6,554 bases of DNA from assembly GCA_945928585.1 (NCBI GenBank), contig CAMENQ010000138.1:1-6554 (forward strand). Direction: 5' to 3'. Position numbers and translations under genes: made by a program. The notes under the pieces are model-generated. The model had not been told where the DNA came from and did no database searches. It saw nothing but the letters and a program-made list of their open reading frames with translations. The stretch comes from an uncultured Roseburia sp. GTDB taxonomy: Bacteria > Bacillota > Clostridia > Lachnospirales > Lachnospiraceae. Position 1 is the first letter of the stretch, and each line of letters opens with the position of its first letter. Positions 1 through 5,435 of this stretch are shown one piece after another.

Positions 1-2
1 TA

Positions 3-149
3 ATAATATTTTCGGCCCAAACATTCAGAAGCATGTCATTTTCACTTCAACTTATTTTTAAAAGTGGAAGTAAGGTACCACAAAATCCTGAAACAATTAT
101 CCCAGAGGACACAGAACTTGAGAAAAAGTATAAGATGAACAATAAATAA
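3..149 (+). CDS. C-terminal end of an unrecognised upstream gene (5' truncated)
   Basis: A reading frame is open from the window start to TAA at 147-149 and encodes about 48 residues, ending EDTELEKKYKMNNK. The end is hydrophilic and charged, with a PQNPETIIPEDTE stretch, which looks like a normal soluble protein terminus. The other two forward frames are closed early (frame 1 begins with TAA and frame 2 stops near base 61). I do not recognise the family. By position it would be the last gene of the preceding module, which in related phages is replication or regulation. The coding call rests only on frame openness, composition and the non-coding leader that starts directly after it. Confidence 0.45.
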   Translation: MIFSAQTFRSMSFSLQLIFKSGSKVPQNPETIIPEDTELEKKYKMNNK

Positions 150-153
150 AAAC

Positions 154-173
154 TTGTCCGATATGTCCGACAA
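154..173. promoter_or_regulatory. Imperfect 20-bp palindrome, candidate operator
   Basis: TTGTC at 154-158 pairs with GACAA at 169-173, and 8 of 10 base pairs of the 20-bp dyad match (mismatches at 159/168 and 162/165). The same stretch contains TGTCCGA twice as a direct repeat, at 155-161 and 164-170. It lies just after the stop of the upstream gene and just before promoter-like sequence. A dimeric repressor or activator site that controls the accessory genes is the natural reading, but the protein is unknown and not in the window. Confidence 0.4.
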
Positions 174-176
174 AGA

Positions 177-189
177 TGTGATAATATAC
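177..189 (+). promoter_or_regulatory. Candidate promoter with extended -10 element
   Basis: TGATAATATAC at 179-189 contains a TG dinucleotide one base ahead of TAATAT, as in extended -10 promoters. It differs at one base of eleven from the element ahead of the second leader (1223-1233). No convincing -35 box lies at normal spacing; the region where one would be is occupied by the palindrome at 154-173. Transcription would start near 194. A second possible promoter lies downstream (219-247), and the sequence does not decide between them. Confidence 0.35.
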
Positions 190-200
190 TATTGTGAGAT

Positions 201-216
201 AAGAGACAGAACTCTT
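201..216 (+). other. Small hairpin in the first leader
   Basis: AAGAG (201-205) and CTCTT (212-216) form a five-pair stem with a six-base loop. If transcription begins near 194, this would be a 5' structure in the leader RNA ahead of the larger hairpin at 247-273. It is short enough to be chance. Confidence 0.2.
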
Positions 217-218
217 GT

Positions 219-247
219 TTGACGTGAATTATAACTCCTTATATATA
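219..247 (+). promoter_or_regulatory. Candidate sigma-A promoter, TTGACG-N17-TATATA
   Basis: TTGACG (219-224) and TATATA (242-247) are separated by exactly 17 bases and each is close to the vegetative consensus. Transcripts from it would start near 253-255, inside the left arm of the hairpin at 247-273, so these RNAs would lack part of that stem while RNAs reading in from upstream would carry it whole. This overlap is either a real division of labour or a sign that only one of the two elements is functional. Confidence 0.4.
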
Positions 248-273
248 ACAGGCACCTTCAAAGGGTGCCTGTT
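247..273 (+). terminator. Ten-pair hairpin with a weak U tract, terminator-like
   Basis: AACAGGCACC (247-256) pairs perfectly with GGTGCCTGTT (264-273) around a seven-base loop; TT at 257-258 and AG at 262-263 can extend the stem with one G-U pair. Downstream is TGTC rather than a run of T, so as an intrinsic terminator it is weak. It lies 13 bases ahead of the ribosome binding site of the gene at 300. It may end transcription of the upstream gene or be a stabilising 5' leader structure. Confidence 0.5.
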
Positions 274-299
274 TGTCACAAAAAGAGAGGGCGTGTCGG

Positions 300-476
300 A
301 TGGAAAATGAGATTAAAGAAGAGGAAATTTACTGGTTAAAGTGTCCTCAATGTGGTTATCCCAAAATGATAAAGTATTATGATAAGACTGTGTTGGTAAA
401 CTTTCCGGCATTTTGTAAACGGTGTAAAAAAGAACATATTGTAACATTGAAACCAAATAGTAGAATATTTATATAA
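300..476 (+). CDS. Small cysteine-rich KTR-type zinc-binding protein
   Basis: This 58-residue protein has two CxxC pairs: CPQC at residues 15-18 and CKRC at 39-42, separated by a basic and hydrophobic stretch. The pattern WLxCPxCG, then NFPxFCxxCKxE, is that of the cysteine-rich KTR family of small zinc-ribbon-like proteins found on Firmicute conjugative elements and phages. Their molecular role is not established; the four cysteines very likely bind one zinc ion. The start at 300 is chosen because AGAGGG at 286-291 stands eight bases upstream. A TTG at 273 would add nine residues but lies inside the hairpin and has no ribosome binding site. The gene follows the first leader and precedes the AT-rich membrane protein gene by 59 bases, so the two may share a transcript. 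Family assignment is from sequence pattern only. Confidence 0.75.
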   Translation: MENEIKEEEIYWLKCPQCGYPKMIKYYDKTVLVNFPAFCKRCKKEHIVTLKPNSRIFI

Positions 477-535
477 AATAATAGCACAATGAAAAGAAAA
501 ATGATTAACAATAGTATTAGGAGGTAACATTATTA

Positions 536-1123
536 ATGAAACGAATTATAATATATATAAAAAAATTATTTGATAAAGATAATATGGACATGGAAGATGA
601 ATATAAATTTAATATAAGTGTTGAAATGGCTATATATAAGGATGTGTGCGGTAAAAGATTAAAACGAGAAGAGAAGAAATTAATATGTGATAAAAATAAA
701 TGTAAATCATATAATCAATGGAAAGACTATGTGAGGAAAAAATATAATTGTTATCGAAAGAAACAGTTGATAAATTTTTATAGATACTTAAAACAAAAGA
801 GTAGAAATGAGGGACAAATGAAAAAAGGTTCGGAATTATTTTTTCCAGTTATGTTAACTATTTTTATAACAGAGACATACACTAAGATAATAGAAACAAT
901 AAACCAAGATGAATTTAAAAAGTTGTTTGAAAGCTGCGAGAAAAATACGTGGTCAATGGTGATGGCATTTACACTAATATTATTAGTATTAATTGCATTT
1001 ATAATAGTATTTGTAATTATATTATATATGTTTATAGCAGAAGTGTTAGATTCAAGCAAAAAAAAAGATTTTTATGAGGATTATCAAGAAATAATAGGTG
1101 AAATGATAGATGAGTTAGAATAA
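536..1123 (+). CDS. Hypothetical membrane protein, 195 residues, AT-rich accessory gene
   Basis: I do not recognise the family. The N-terminal 100 residues are strongly basic and hydrophilic (for example KRLKREEKK near 40-48), with cysteines at 38, 51, 56 and 72. A shorter hydrophobic stretch follows at about 101-118. A very hydrophobic segment spans about 141-169 and must cross the membrane. The C-terminal 25 residues are acidic. A basic N-terminal domain on the cytoplasmic side is the likely topology, and no signal peptide is visible. AGGAGG at 519-524, eleven bases upstream, supports the ATG start. The two stretches I counted at the start of the gene are about 18-25 percent GC, against about 38 percent in a stretch of the large terminase gene. 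That suggests a separately acquired accessory gene. Lysogenic conversion, superinfection exclusion or anti-phage function is possible by position only. A holin is less likely. Confidence 0.8.
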   Translation: MKRIIIYIKKLFDKDNMDMEDEYKFNISVEMAIYKDVCGKRLKREEKKLICDKNKCKSYNQWKDYVRKKYNCYRKKQLINFYRYLKQKSRNEGQMKKGSELFFPVMLTIFITETYTKIIETINQDEFKKLFESCEKNTWSMVMAFTLILLVLIAFIIVFVIILYMFIAEVLDSSKKKDFYEDYQEIIGEMIDELE

Positions 1124-1202
1124 TATAATCAATAAGTTACTAGAAATAATAATATCAGTAAAAATTGTTATTATAATATGTTAATACATTGTATAAACAA
1201 TA
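1124..1202. other. AT-rich intergenic stretch, nothing recognised
   Basis: This is the first part of the 188-base gap between the membrane protein gene and the head operon. It is almost entirely A and T with short AT inverted repeats of the kind expected by chance. I see no reading frame with a ribosome binding site, no tRNA and no strong terminator directly after the membrane protein gene, so its transcripts may run on to the terminator at 1251. Confidence 0.6.
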
Positions 1203-1233
1203 TTGCGGAACCAACTTGAATATGATAAAATAC
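1203..1233 (+). promoter_or_regulatory. Candidate promoter with extended -10 ahead of the head operon
   Basis: The sequence TGATAAAAT at 1223-1231 is an extended -10 element (TG, one base, then TAAAAT, five of six matches to TATAAT). A poor -35 candidate, TTGCGG at 1203-1208, stands exactly 17 bases upstream. Transcription would begin near 1238, only about 13 bases ahead of the terminator stem. The eleven-base core shared with 179-189 supports both as real signals. Confidence 0.5.
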
Positions 1234-1242
1234 ATACATAAA

Positions 1243-1258
1243 ACAGAGCCACAGAGCC
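1243..1258 (+). repeat. Tandem 8-base repeat ACAGAGCC at the terminator's left arm
   Basis: ACAGAGCC occurs twice in direct contact, at 1243-1250 and 1251-1258. The second copy forms the lower half of the terminator stem. The first copy has the same complement and could pair instead with 1283-1290, leaving the second copy in a large loop. This could be a simple slippage duplication or a means of adjusting hairpin folding. Confidence 0.6.
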
Positions 1259-1296
1259 AATAAGAAGAGAAATCATCTTATTGGCTCTGTTTTTTT
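1251..1296 (+). terminator. Strong intrinsic terminator directly ahead of the head operon
   Basis: Bases 1251-1265 and 1276-1290 form a perfect 15-pair stem beginning with ACAGAGCC and GGCTCTGT. The loop can close further with two pairs around a GAAA tetraloop (1269-1272). Seven consecutive T follow at 1290-1296, then ATTT. This is a textbook Rho-independent terminator. It stands between a candidate promoter and the GGAGG at 1301-1305, so any transcription into the head operon from upstream must pass it. Its T run ends only five bases before that ribosome binding site. Confidence 0.85.
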
Positions 1297-1311
1297 ATTT
1301 GGAGGTACAAA

Positions 1312-1626
1312 ATGAAAGAAACAGTTAACATATTGGGAACACCATACACAATAAAAGAAGATGATTTAAATAATCCGATATTATCAGATGCAGATGGTAT
1401 ATGCAAAATGTATGACAAGGAAATAATCTTAAGAAAAGAAGAATATTTGGCTGGTAATACAGAGCAGGGGAGAAGATACCGGAGAGAACACGTAATCAGA
1501 CACGAACTGGTTCATGCTTTTGCAGAGGAATCAGGGCATAACTACGTAATAAATGAAGAATTAACAGACTGGATAGCAGCAATGATACCTAAGATAAATG
1601 AGGCATTTAACCGGATTATAGAATAA
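1312..1626 (+). CDS. Small phage HExxH putative zinc metallopeptidase
   Basis: This 104-residue protein carries the zincin motif HELVH at residues 64-68, in the context REHVIRHELVHAFAEESGH. The two histidines would bind zinc and Glu65 would be the catalytic base. Glu82 or Glu83 in NEELTDWIA, about 15 residues on, is a suitable third ligand, as in other short zincins such as the ImmA/IrrE and SprT-like groups. Proteins of this size and pattern are common just ahead of the terminase genes in Firmicute phages; their substrate is not known to me. No signal peptide is visible, so it would act in the cytoplasm. GGAGG at 1301-1305, six bases upstream, fixes the start. It is the first gene behind the terminator at 1251-1296 and stands 47 bases ahead of the small terminase gene, so it is very likely cotranscribed with it. 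Confidence 0.8.
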   Translation: MKETVNILGTPYTIKEDDLNNPILSDADGICKMYDKEIILRKEEYLAGNTEQGRRYRREHVIRHELVHAFAEESGHNYVINEELTDWIAAMIPKINEAFNRIIE

Positions 1627-1673
1627 ATACATCCTGGCAGCAGTACAGAAAAGAAAGAAGAGGAGGTGAGGCA

Positions 1674-2702
1674 ATGCCTAGAAAAGCTGAAACAGCAGAG
1701 ATACAGCAAAAAGCAAAAGAACTATATAAGCATGGAACAAAGCTTGTAGATATAGCTGACATACTGGGAGTTAATGCCGGCACTGTCCGCCGATGGAAAT
1801 GTACTCAAAAGTGGGATGCAGATATTGATGATGAGCGAACAAATGACACAGGCGAACGTTCGCAAAAACGAACGAAAGAAAGCGAACGTTCGGATAACAG
1901 ACAGAATACAAGTCAAAATTGGCAGCAGAATTCAATGAATAAAGCTATGGAGCAGACGTTGTCAAATGACAATTTAAACCCGGAACAACAATTGTTCTGT
2001 CTTATTTATGCAAAGACTTATAATGCTGTTCAGTCCTATATGTCAGCTTATAACACCACAAATTATAATGCGGCAGGAGTAAGCAGCTACAGACTGTTAA
2101 GAATTCCTAAAATTAGAGAAGCAATACAGGAAATCAAAAAAGCAAAGGCAGAGCAGATATTAGCAGGCAAGGAAGATATAGTAGAGCTTCAGATGAGAAT
2201 AGCATTTGCTGATATGGGCCAGTATCTTGAATTTAGAGAAGAGGAGCAGCCTGTCATAGGAGCTTTCGGACCTGTTGAGACAGAGGAAAACGGAGAAAAG
2301 AAAATACTTACACAAAAGGTAAACAATGTTCATGTAAAAGACTCAAATCAGCTGGATACACAGCTTATTCAGGAAATAAAGAACGGCAGGAATGGTTTTA
2401 GTATTAAGCTTGCAGACAGGACAAAGGCAATAGACTGGCTTTCAAAATATTTTGAGGTGTTTCCGGAAGATACAAGAAAGGCAGAATATGATAAACATAG
2501 AAAAGAACTTGATAAGAGAAAGCTTGACATTGAGTTATTAAAAATGGAGATGAGCACTAAAGCAGAAACAGAAACGACAGAAAGCATAGAGGCTGATAAC
2601 TTCCTTGATGCTTTTAATTCAGCTTCTGAAGAAATATGGACAGAACAGGAAATGCAACCGGAAGAGAAGAATAATGAAGAACAGGAGGATATAGAGGAAT
2701 AA
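1674..2702 (+). CDS. terS: Phage terminase small subunit
   Basis: This protein (342 residues) would recognise phage DNA and recruit the large subunit to begin packaging. Residues 1-48 are the DNA-binding N-terminal domain of phage small terminases, with a helix-turn-helix at about 22-41 (LVDIADILGVNAGTVRRW). Residues 52-80 are a charged low-complexity linker rich in ERS and KRT steps. Residues 99-265 fit the Terminase_2 family, beginning with NPEQQLFCLIY and including MRIAFADMGQYLEF and DRTKAIDWLSKYF. Residues 266-295 are a charged helix that may form a coiled coil, and the tail is very acidic (EEKNNEEQEDIEE), plausibly the large-subunit contact. The start is certain: AGGAGGTGA at 1661-1669 is fully complementary to the 16S rRNA end. 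In the linker, arginine is coded by CGA and CGT instead of the AGA and AGG used elsewhere, owing to DNA palindromes described separately. Confidence 0.92.
   Translation: MPRKAETAEIQQKAKELYKHGTKLVDIADILGVNAGTVRRWKCTQKWDADIDDERTNDTGERSQKRTKESERSDNRQNTSQNWQQNSMNKAMEQTLSNDNLNPEQQLFCLIYAKTYNAVQSYMSAYNTTNYNAAGVSSYRLLRIPKIREAIQEIKKAKAEQILAGKEDIVELQMRIAFADMGQYLEFREEEQPVIGAFGPVETEENGEKKILTQKVNNVHVKDSNQLDTQLIQEIKNGRNGFSIKLADRTKAIDWLSKYFEVFPEDTRKAEYDKHRKELDKRKLDIELLKMEMSTKAETETTESIEADNFLDAFNSASEEIWTEQEMQPEEKNNEEQEDIEE
1835..1893. repeat. Cluster of CGAAC(GTTCG) palindromes inside terS, candidate packaging site
   Basis: GCGAACGTTCGC at 1852-1863 is a perfect 12-bp palindrome and CGAACGTTCG at 1883-1892 a perfect 10-bp one; corresponding bases are 30 bp apart. 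Single half-sites GCGAAC (1835-1840) and CGAACG (1869-1874) stand beside and between them, so CGAAC begins at 1836, 1853, 1869 and 1883. The cluster is GC-rich against its surroundings and falls in the low-complexity linker of the small terminase. Small terminase genes hold the pac site in P22 and part of it in SPP1, so recognition by the terminase itself is plausible. Confidence 0.5.
2683..2688 (+). promoter_or_regulatory. AGGAGG without a usable start codon behind it
   Basis: A full AGGAGG lies in the 3' end of the small terminase gene, followed by GAGG at 2694-2697. No ATG, GTG or TTG in the large terminase frame follows at working distance; the only nearby TTG (2703) and ATG (2711) run into stops within a few codons. 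It may be only the coding of glutamate-rich sequence, or the remnant of a lost start for the large terminase. Confidence 0.3.
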
Positions 2703-2766
2703 TTGGGAAGATGTAGATAAGAGAATAAAGAAACTGAAACAATCCATAACAGAACGAAAAAACAAT

Positions 2767-4026
2767 ATGAAGCAGAGATGCAAGGCTAAAAGCTTTTTGT
2801 TTAAACCGTTTTCATTAAAACAGAAAAAGGTCCTTACATGGTGGTGTGACAAATCACCGGTAAAAGATAAAGATGGAATAATAGCAGATGGAGCCATACG
2901 AAGTGGAAAAACCTTATGTATGAGTCTGTCATATGTATTATGGGCAATGACCACATTTAATAACCAAAACTTCGGAATGGCAGGAAAAACCATAGGTTCA
3001 TTCAGAAGAAATGTTCTGTTCTGGCTTAAATTAATGCTTAAGTCAAGAGGATACAGTGTTTCAGACCACAGAGCCGATAATTTGGTTATTGTAACAAAGG
3101 GAGACATAAGCAATTACTTTTATGTGTTTGGTGGCAAAGATGAGCGTTCACAGGATTTAATACAGGGTATTACACTAGCCGGTATGTTCTTTGATGAGGT
3201 GGCGCTTATGCCGGAAAGCTTTGTCAATCAGGCTACAGGAAGATGTTCCGTAACAGGAAGTAAATATTGGTTTAACTGTAATCCTGCAAGTCCAAGACAT
3301 TGGTTTAAAACAGGGTGGATAGATAAACTGGAAGAAAAGAATTTGGTATATCTGCATTTCACAATGGATGACAACCTGTCACTGGATGAAAACATCAAAA
3401 AGAGATACAGGGCAATGTATGTAGGTGTTTTCTTTAAAAGATACATATTAGGTCAGTGGTGCATGGCAGACGGCCTTGTATATGATATGTTTGATGAAGA
3501 TAAGCATGTCTTAAAAGGCGAAGTTCCATATGTGCGAACCCATATTGTTTCAGTCGATTATGGTACCGTAAATCCTTTCTCAGCCGGATTATGGTCATTT
3601 GACGGCAGCAGAGCAATAAGGGAAAAAGAAATATACTATAACGGCAGAGAAGAACATAAACGAATGGATGATGAAAGCTATTATGAGATGATGAGGGAAA
3701 TGATAGGTGATGCGGAAGTAGAATATATCATTGTGGATCCTAGTGCTGCATCATTCATAGAAACAATAAAGAAACACGGTGAATTTATAGTCAAAGGTGC
3801 GAACAACGATGTTTTAGACGGAATAAGAATTGTAACCACTTTTTTAAACTCAGGAAGGATACTTATACACGAAAGCTGCAAAAACAGCATAGAAGAATTT
3901 GGAATGTATTCGTGGGATGAGGAAAGCGGAGAAGATAAGGTTATAAAGGAAAATGACCATGCAATGGATGATATTCGTTATTTTTGTAATACATACTTGC
4001 GCAGACAGCTGAAATGGAGGTTTTAA
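2767..4026 (+). CDS. terL: Phage terminase large subunit, PBSX type
   Basis: This protein (419 residues) is the packaging motor: an ATPase that pumps DNA into the prohead, joined to a nuclease that cuts the concatemer. In the N-terminal ATPase, the Walker A-type loop GAIRSGKT is at residues 42-49, Walker B MFFDE at 140-144 with Asp143 and catalytic Glu144, and the coupling motif FNCNPASPRHW at 169-179. In the C-terminal RNase H-like nuclease, the metal-binding acids are Asp264 in VDYGTVNP, Asp324 in IIVDPSA, and Asp397 or Asp401 in DHAMDDIRY. Length and motif order match the Terminase_3 and PBSX family, and all key residues are present. The ATG at 2767 lies 64 bases after terS with no clear ribosome binding site. 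The family-typical text begins at residue 14 (KPFSLKQKKVLTWW), so little is missing. The stop lies two bases before the portal start. Confidence 0.95.
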   Translation: MKQRCKAKSFLFKPFSLKQKKVLTWWCDKSPVKDKDGIIADGAIRSGKTLCMSLSYVLWAMTTFNNQNFGMAGKTIGSFRRNVLFWLKLMLKSRGYSVSDHRADNLVIVTKGDISNYFYVFGGKDERSQDLIQGITLAGMFFDEVALMPESFVNQATGRCSVTGSKYWFNCNPASPRHWFKTGWIDKLEEKNLVYLHFTMDDNLSLDENIKKRYRAMYVGVFFKRYILGQWCMADGLVYDMFDEDKHVLKGEVPYVRTHIVSVDYGTVNPFSAGLWSFDGSRAIREKEIYYNGREEHKRMDDESYYEMMREMIGDAEVEYIIVDPSAASFIETIKKHGEFIVKGANNDVLDGIRIVTTFLNSGRILIHESCKNSIEEFGMYSWDEESGEDKVIKENDHAMDDIRYFCNTYLRRQLKWRF

Positions 4027-4028
4027 AT

Positions 4029-5432
4029 ATGAGTGCATATACATTTGTAAAAAATATAACAGGAAGAATGTTTAACTTTAAAAGTACGGCAGAAAAGGCT
4101 TTTAACGTAGATGAATCCGTATCTTCGGTGATGGATGCTAATATTGCATTGTGGGGGAAAATAGTATCAGGAACTCCGCCGTGGATAGATGTTAATGATG
4201 ACATTGACACGATTAATTTCGCAAGTCTTTTATGTTCTGATATAGCAAAAAAGGTATGCCTTGATATAGACATCAATGTAACAGGTTCCCCAAGAGCCGA
4301 TTATCTTCAATCTGTGATAAATGCTTTAAAGACAGTATTACGTGATAAGGTTGAAGATGCGGCAGGAATAGGCGGAATTATGTTTAAGCCTAATGGCATC
4401 AGTTCCGTAAATAACAGCATTGACTATGTGAAAAATGGTGACTTTATAGTGACTGAAGCAGACGGAAACGGCAATATTCAGGGAGCAATATTCAGGGATT
4501 ATATTCAAAAGGGAAAAAAGTATTATACAAGACTGGAATGGCACAGGTTTACAGATGGTGTATATGCAATAAGCAACAAAGCCTTTGTTTCAAATGATGA
4601 GAATGTACTTGGAAGAGAGATAGATATACAGTCGGTGCCGCAATGGCAGGACATTCAGCCGGATGTGTATGTCGAAAACGTGGACAGACCGCTATTTTCA
4701 TACTTTAAACTTCCGTACAATAATGTTATTGAAAGTACTTCGCCTTTGGGAGTATCCGCCTTTGCAAATGCAATAACGGAGCTTAAGGATTTAGATATTG
4801 CATGGAGCAGAAAGTCTTTGGAAGTGGAAGATAGTAAGCATTTAACCTTTGTTGATACTTCTATGGTAAAGAACTCCAAAACCTTTAAAATCAAACTGCC
4901 AAGATTTGTGAAAGCATATGATCCGGGAACAGGTAATGAGGATAAAATACATGAACACACGGCAACATTACTGACAGAGCAGAGAATAGCTGACATTAAC
5001 AGCATACTGTCACTTATATCAACTAAGTGCGGATACAGTCAGGGACAGTTCGTTTTAGACAGAAAAACAGGAGCAATAACAGCCACTCAGGTGGAATCAG
5101 ATGACCAGGAAACAATCAGGACAATAAAGGACATCAGAGATGCCTTGAGAGACTGTATTGACAATCTTCTGTATGCCATAAATGTATACGCAGATTTATA
5201 TAATATTACACCGGCAGGAAGATATAAGACGGATTATGCTTTTGGCGACCTTACATACAACTGGGAGGAAGACAGGGCAAGGCACTGGCAGTATGTGCAG
5301 CAGGGAAAATATCCTCTGTGGAGATATTATGTAAAGTTTGAGGGTATGTCTGAAAAGGAAGCCAAGGCTGTAGTAGAGGAAGCTAAAAAAGAAAACGGAG
5401 CATCTGACAATGGCATATTTAATGAGGAGTAA
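4029..5432 (+). CDS. Phage portal protein, A118/SPP1 gp6-like
   Basis: This protein (467 residues) would form the ring of about twelve subunits at one head vertex through which DNA enters and leaves and on which the terminase docks. Typical features of the A118-type portal are NFASLLCSDIAKKVCLDI near residues 63-80, AAGIGGIMFKP at 111-121, PLFSYFKLPYNN at 221-232 with TSPLGVSAFANAI at 237-249, and a predicted helical region at 314-385 that includes ITATQVESDDQET, in the usual stem and crown order. The tail is charged. ATG at 4029 is preferred because GGAGG at 4016-4020 stands eight bases upstream; an in-frame ATG at 4014 would add five residues and overlap the large terminase gene without a site of its own. 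The two-base gap after terL suggests translational coupling. Confidence 0.9.
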   Translation: MSAYTFVKNITGRMFNFKSTAEKAFNVDESVSSVMDANIALWGKIVSGTPPWIDVNDDIDTINFASLLCSDIAKKVCLDIDINVTGSPRADYLQSVINALKTVLRDKVEDAAGIGGIMFKPNGISSVNNSIDYVKNGDFIVTEADGNGNIQGAIFRDYIQKGKKYYTRLEWHRFTDGVYAISNKAFVSNDENVLGREIDIQSVPQWQDIQPDVYVENVDRPLFSYFKLPYNNVIESTSPLGVSAFANAITELKDLDIAWSRKSLEVEDSKHLTFVDTSMVKNSKTFKIKLPRFVKAYDPGTGNEDKIHEHTATLLTEQRIADINSILSLISTKCGYSQGQFVLDRKTGAITATQVESDDQETIRTIKDIRDALRDCIDNLLYAINVYADLYNITPAGRYKTDYAFGDLTYNWEEDRARHWQYVQQGKYPLWRYYVKFEGMSEKEAKAVVEEAKKENGASDNGIFNEE

Positions 5433-5435
5433 CAT

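Noticed and set aside
155..170. Start of a CRISPR or iteron array
   Set aside because: TGTCCGA occurs only twice at a nine-base period; no further units follow, so an operator is the better reading.
273..299. TTG start extending the KTR-type protein by nine residues
   Set aside because: The codon lies at the base of the hairpin and lacks a ribosome binding site, while ATG 300 has AGAGGG eight bases upstream.
778..1059. 93-residue minus-strand open frame opposite the membrane protein
   Set aside because: It consists of Asn/Ile-rich sequence produced by reading the AT-rich gene backwards; the plus frame has the ribosome binding site and full length.
536..1123. Membrane protein as a holin
   Set aside because: It is longer than most holins, has a 100-residue basic soluble domain, stands far from any lysis gene and upstream of the head genes; not fully excluded but not supported.
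1852..1892. Palindromes as LexA (SOS) boxes
   Set aside because: The Gram-positive SOS box is GAAC, four free bases, GTTC; here GAAC and GTTC overlap or touch with no spacer, and the sites are inside a coding region far from a start.
2619..3113. 164-residue minus-strand open frame across the terS/terL junction
   Set aside because: It lies over conserved terminase coding sequence, has no ribosome binding site, and its Phe/Leu/Ser-rich product is the usual reflection of AT-rich coding DNA read backwards.
4014..4028. Upstream ATG for the portal gene
   Set aside because: It overlaps the GGAGG that serves ATG 4029 and has no ribosome binding site of its own.
3941..4276. 111-residue minus-strand open frame over the portal start
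   Set aside because: It is antisense to the terL end and portal start, with no start signals and no recognisable motif; a shadow.
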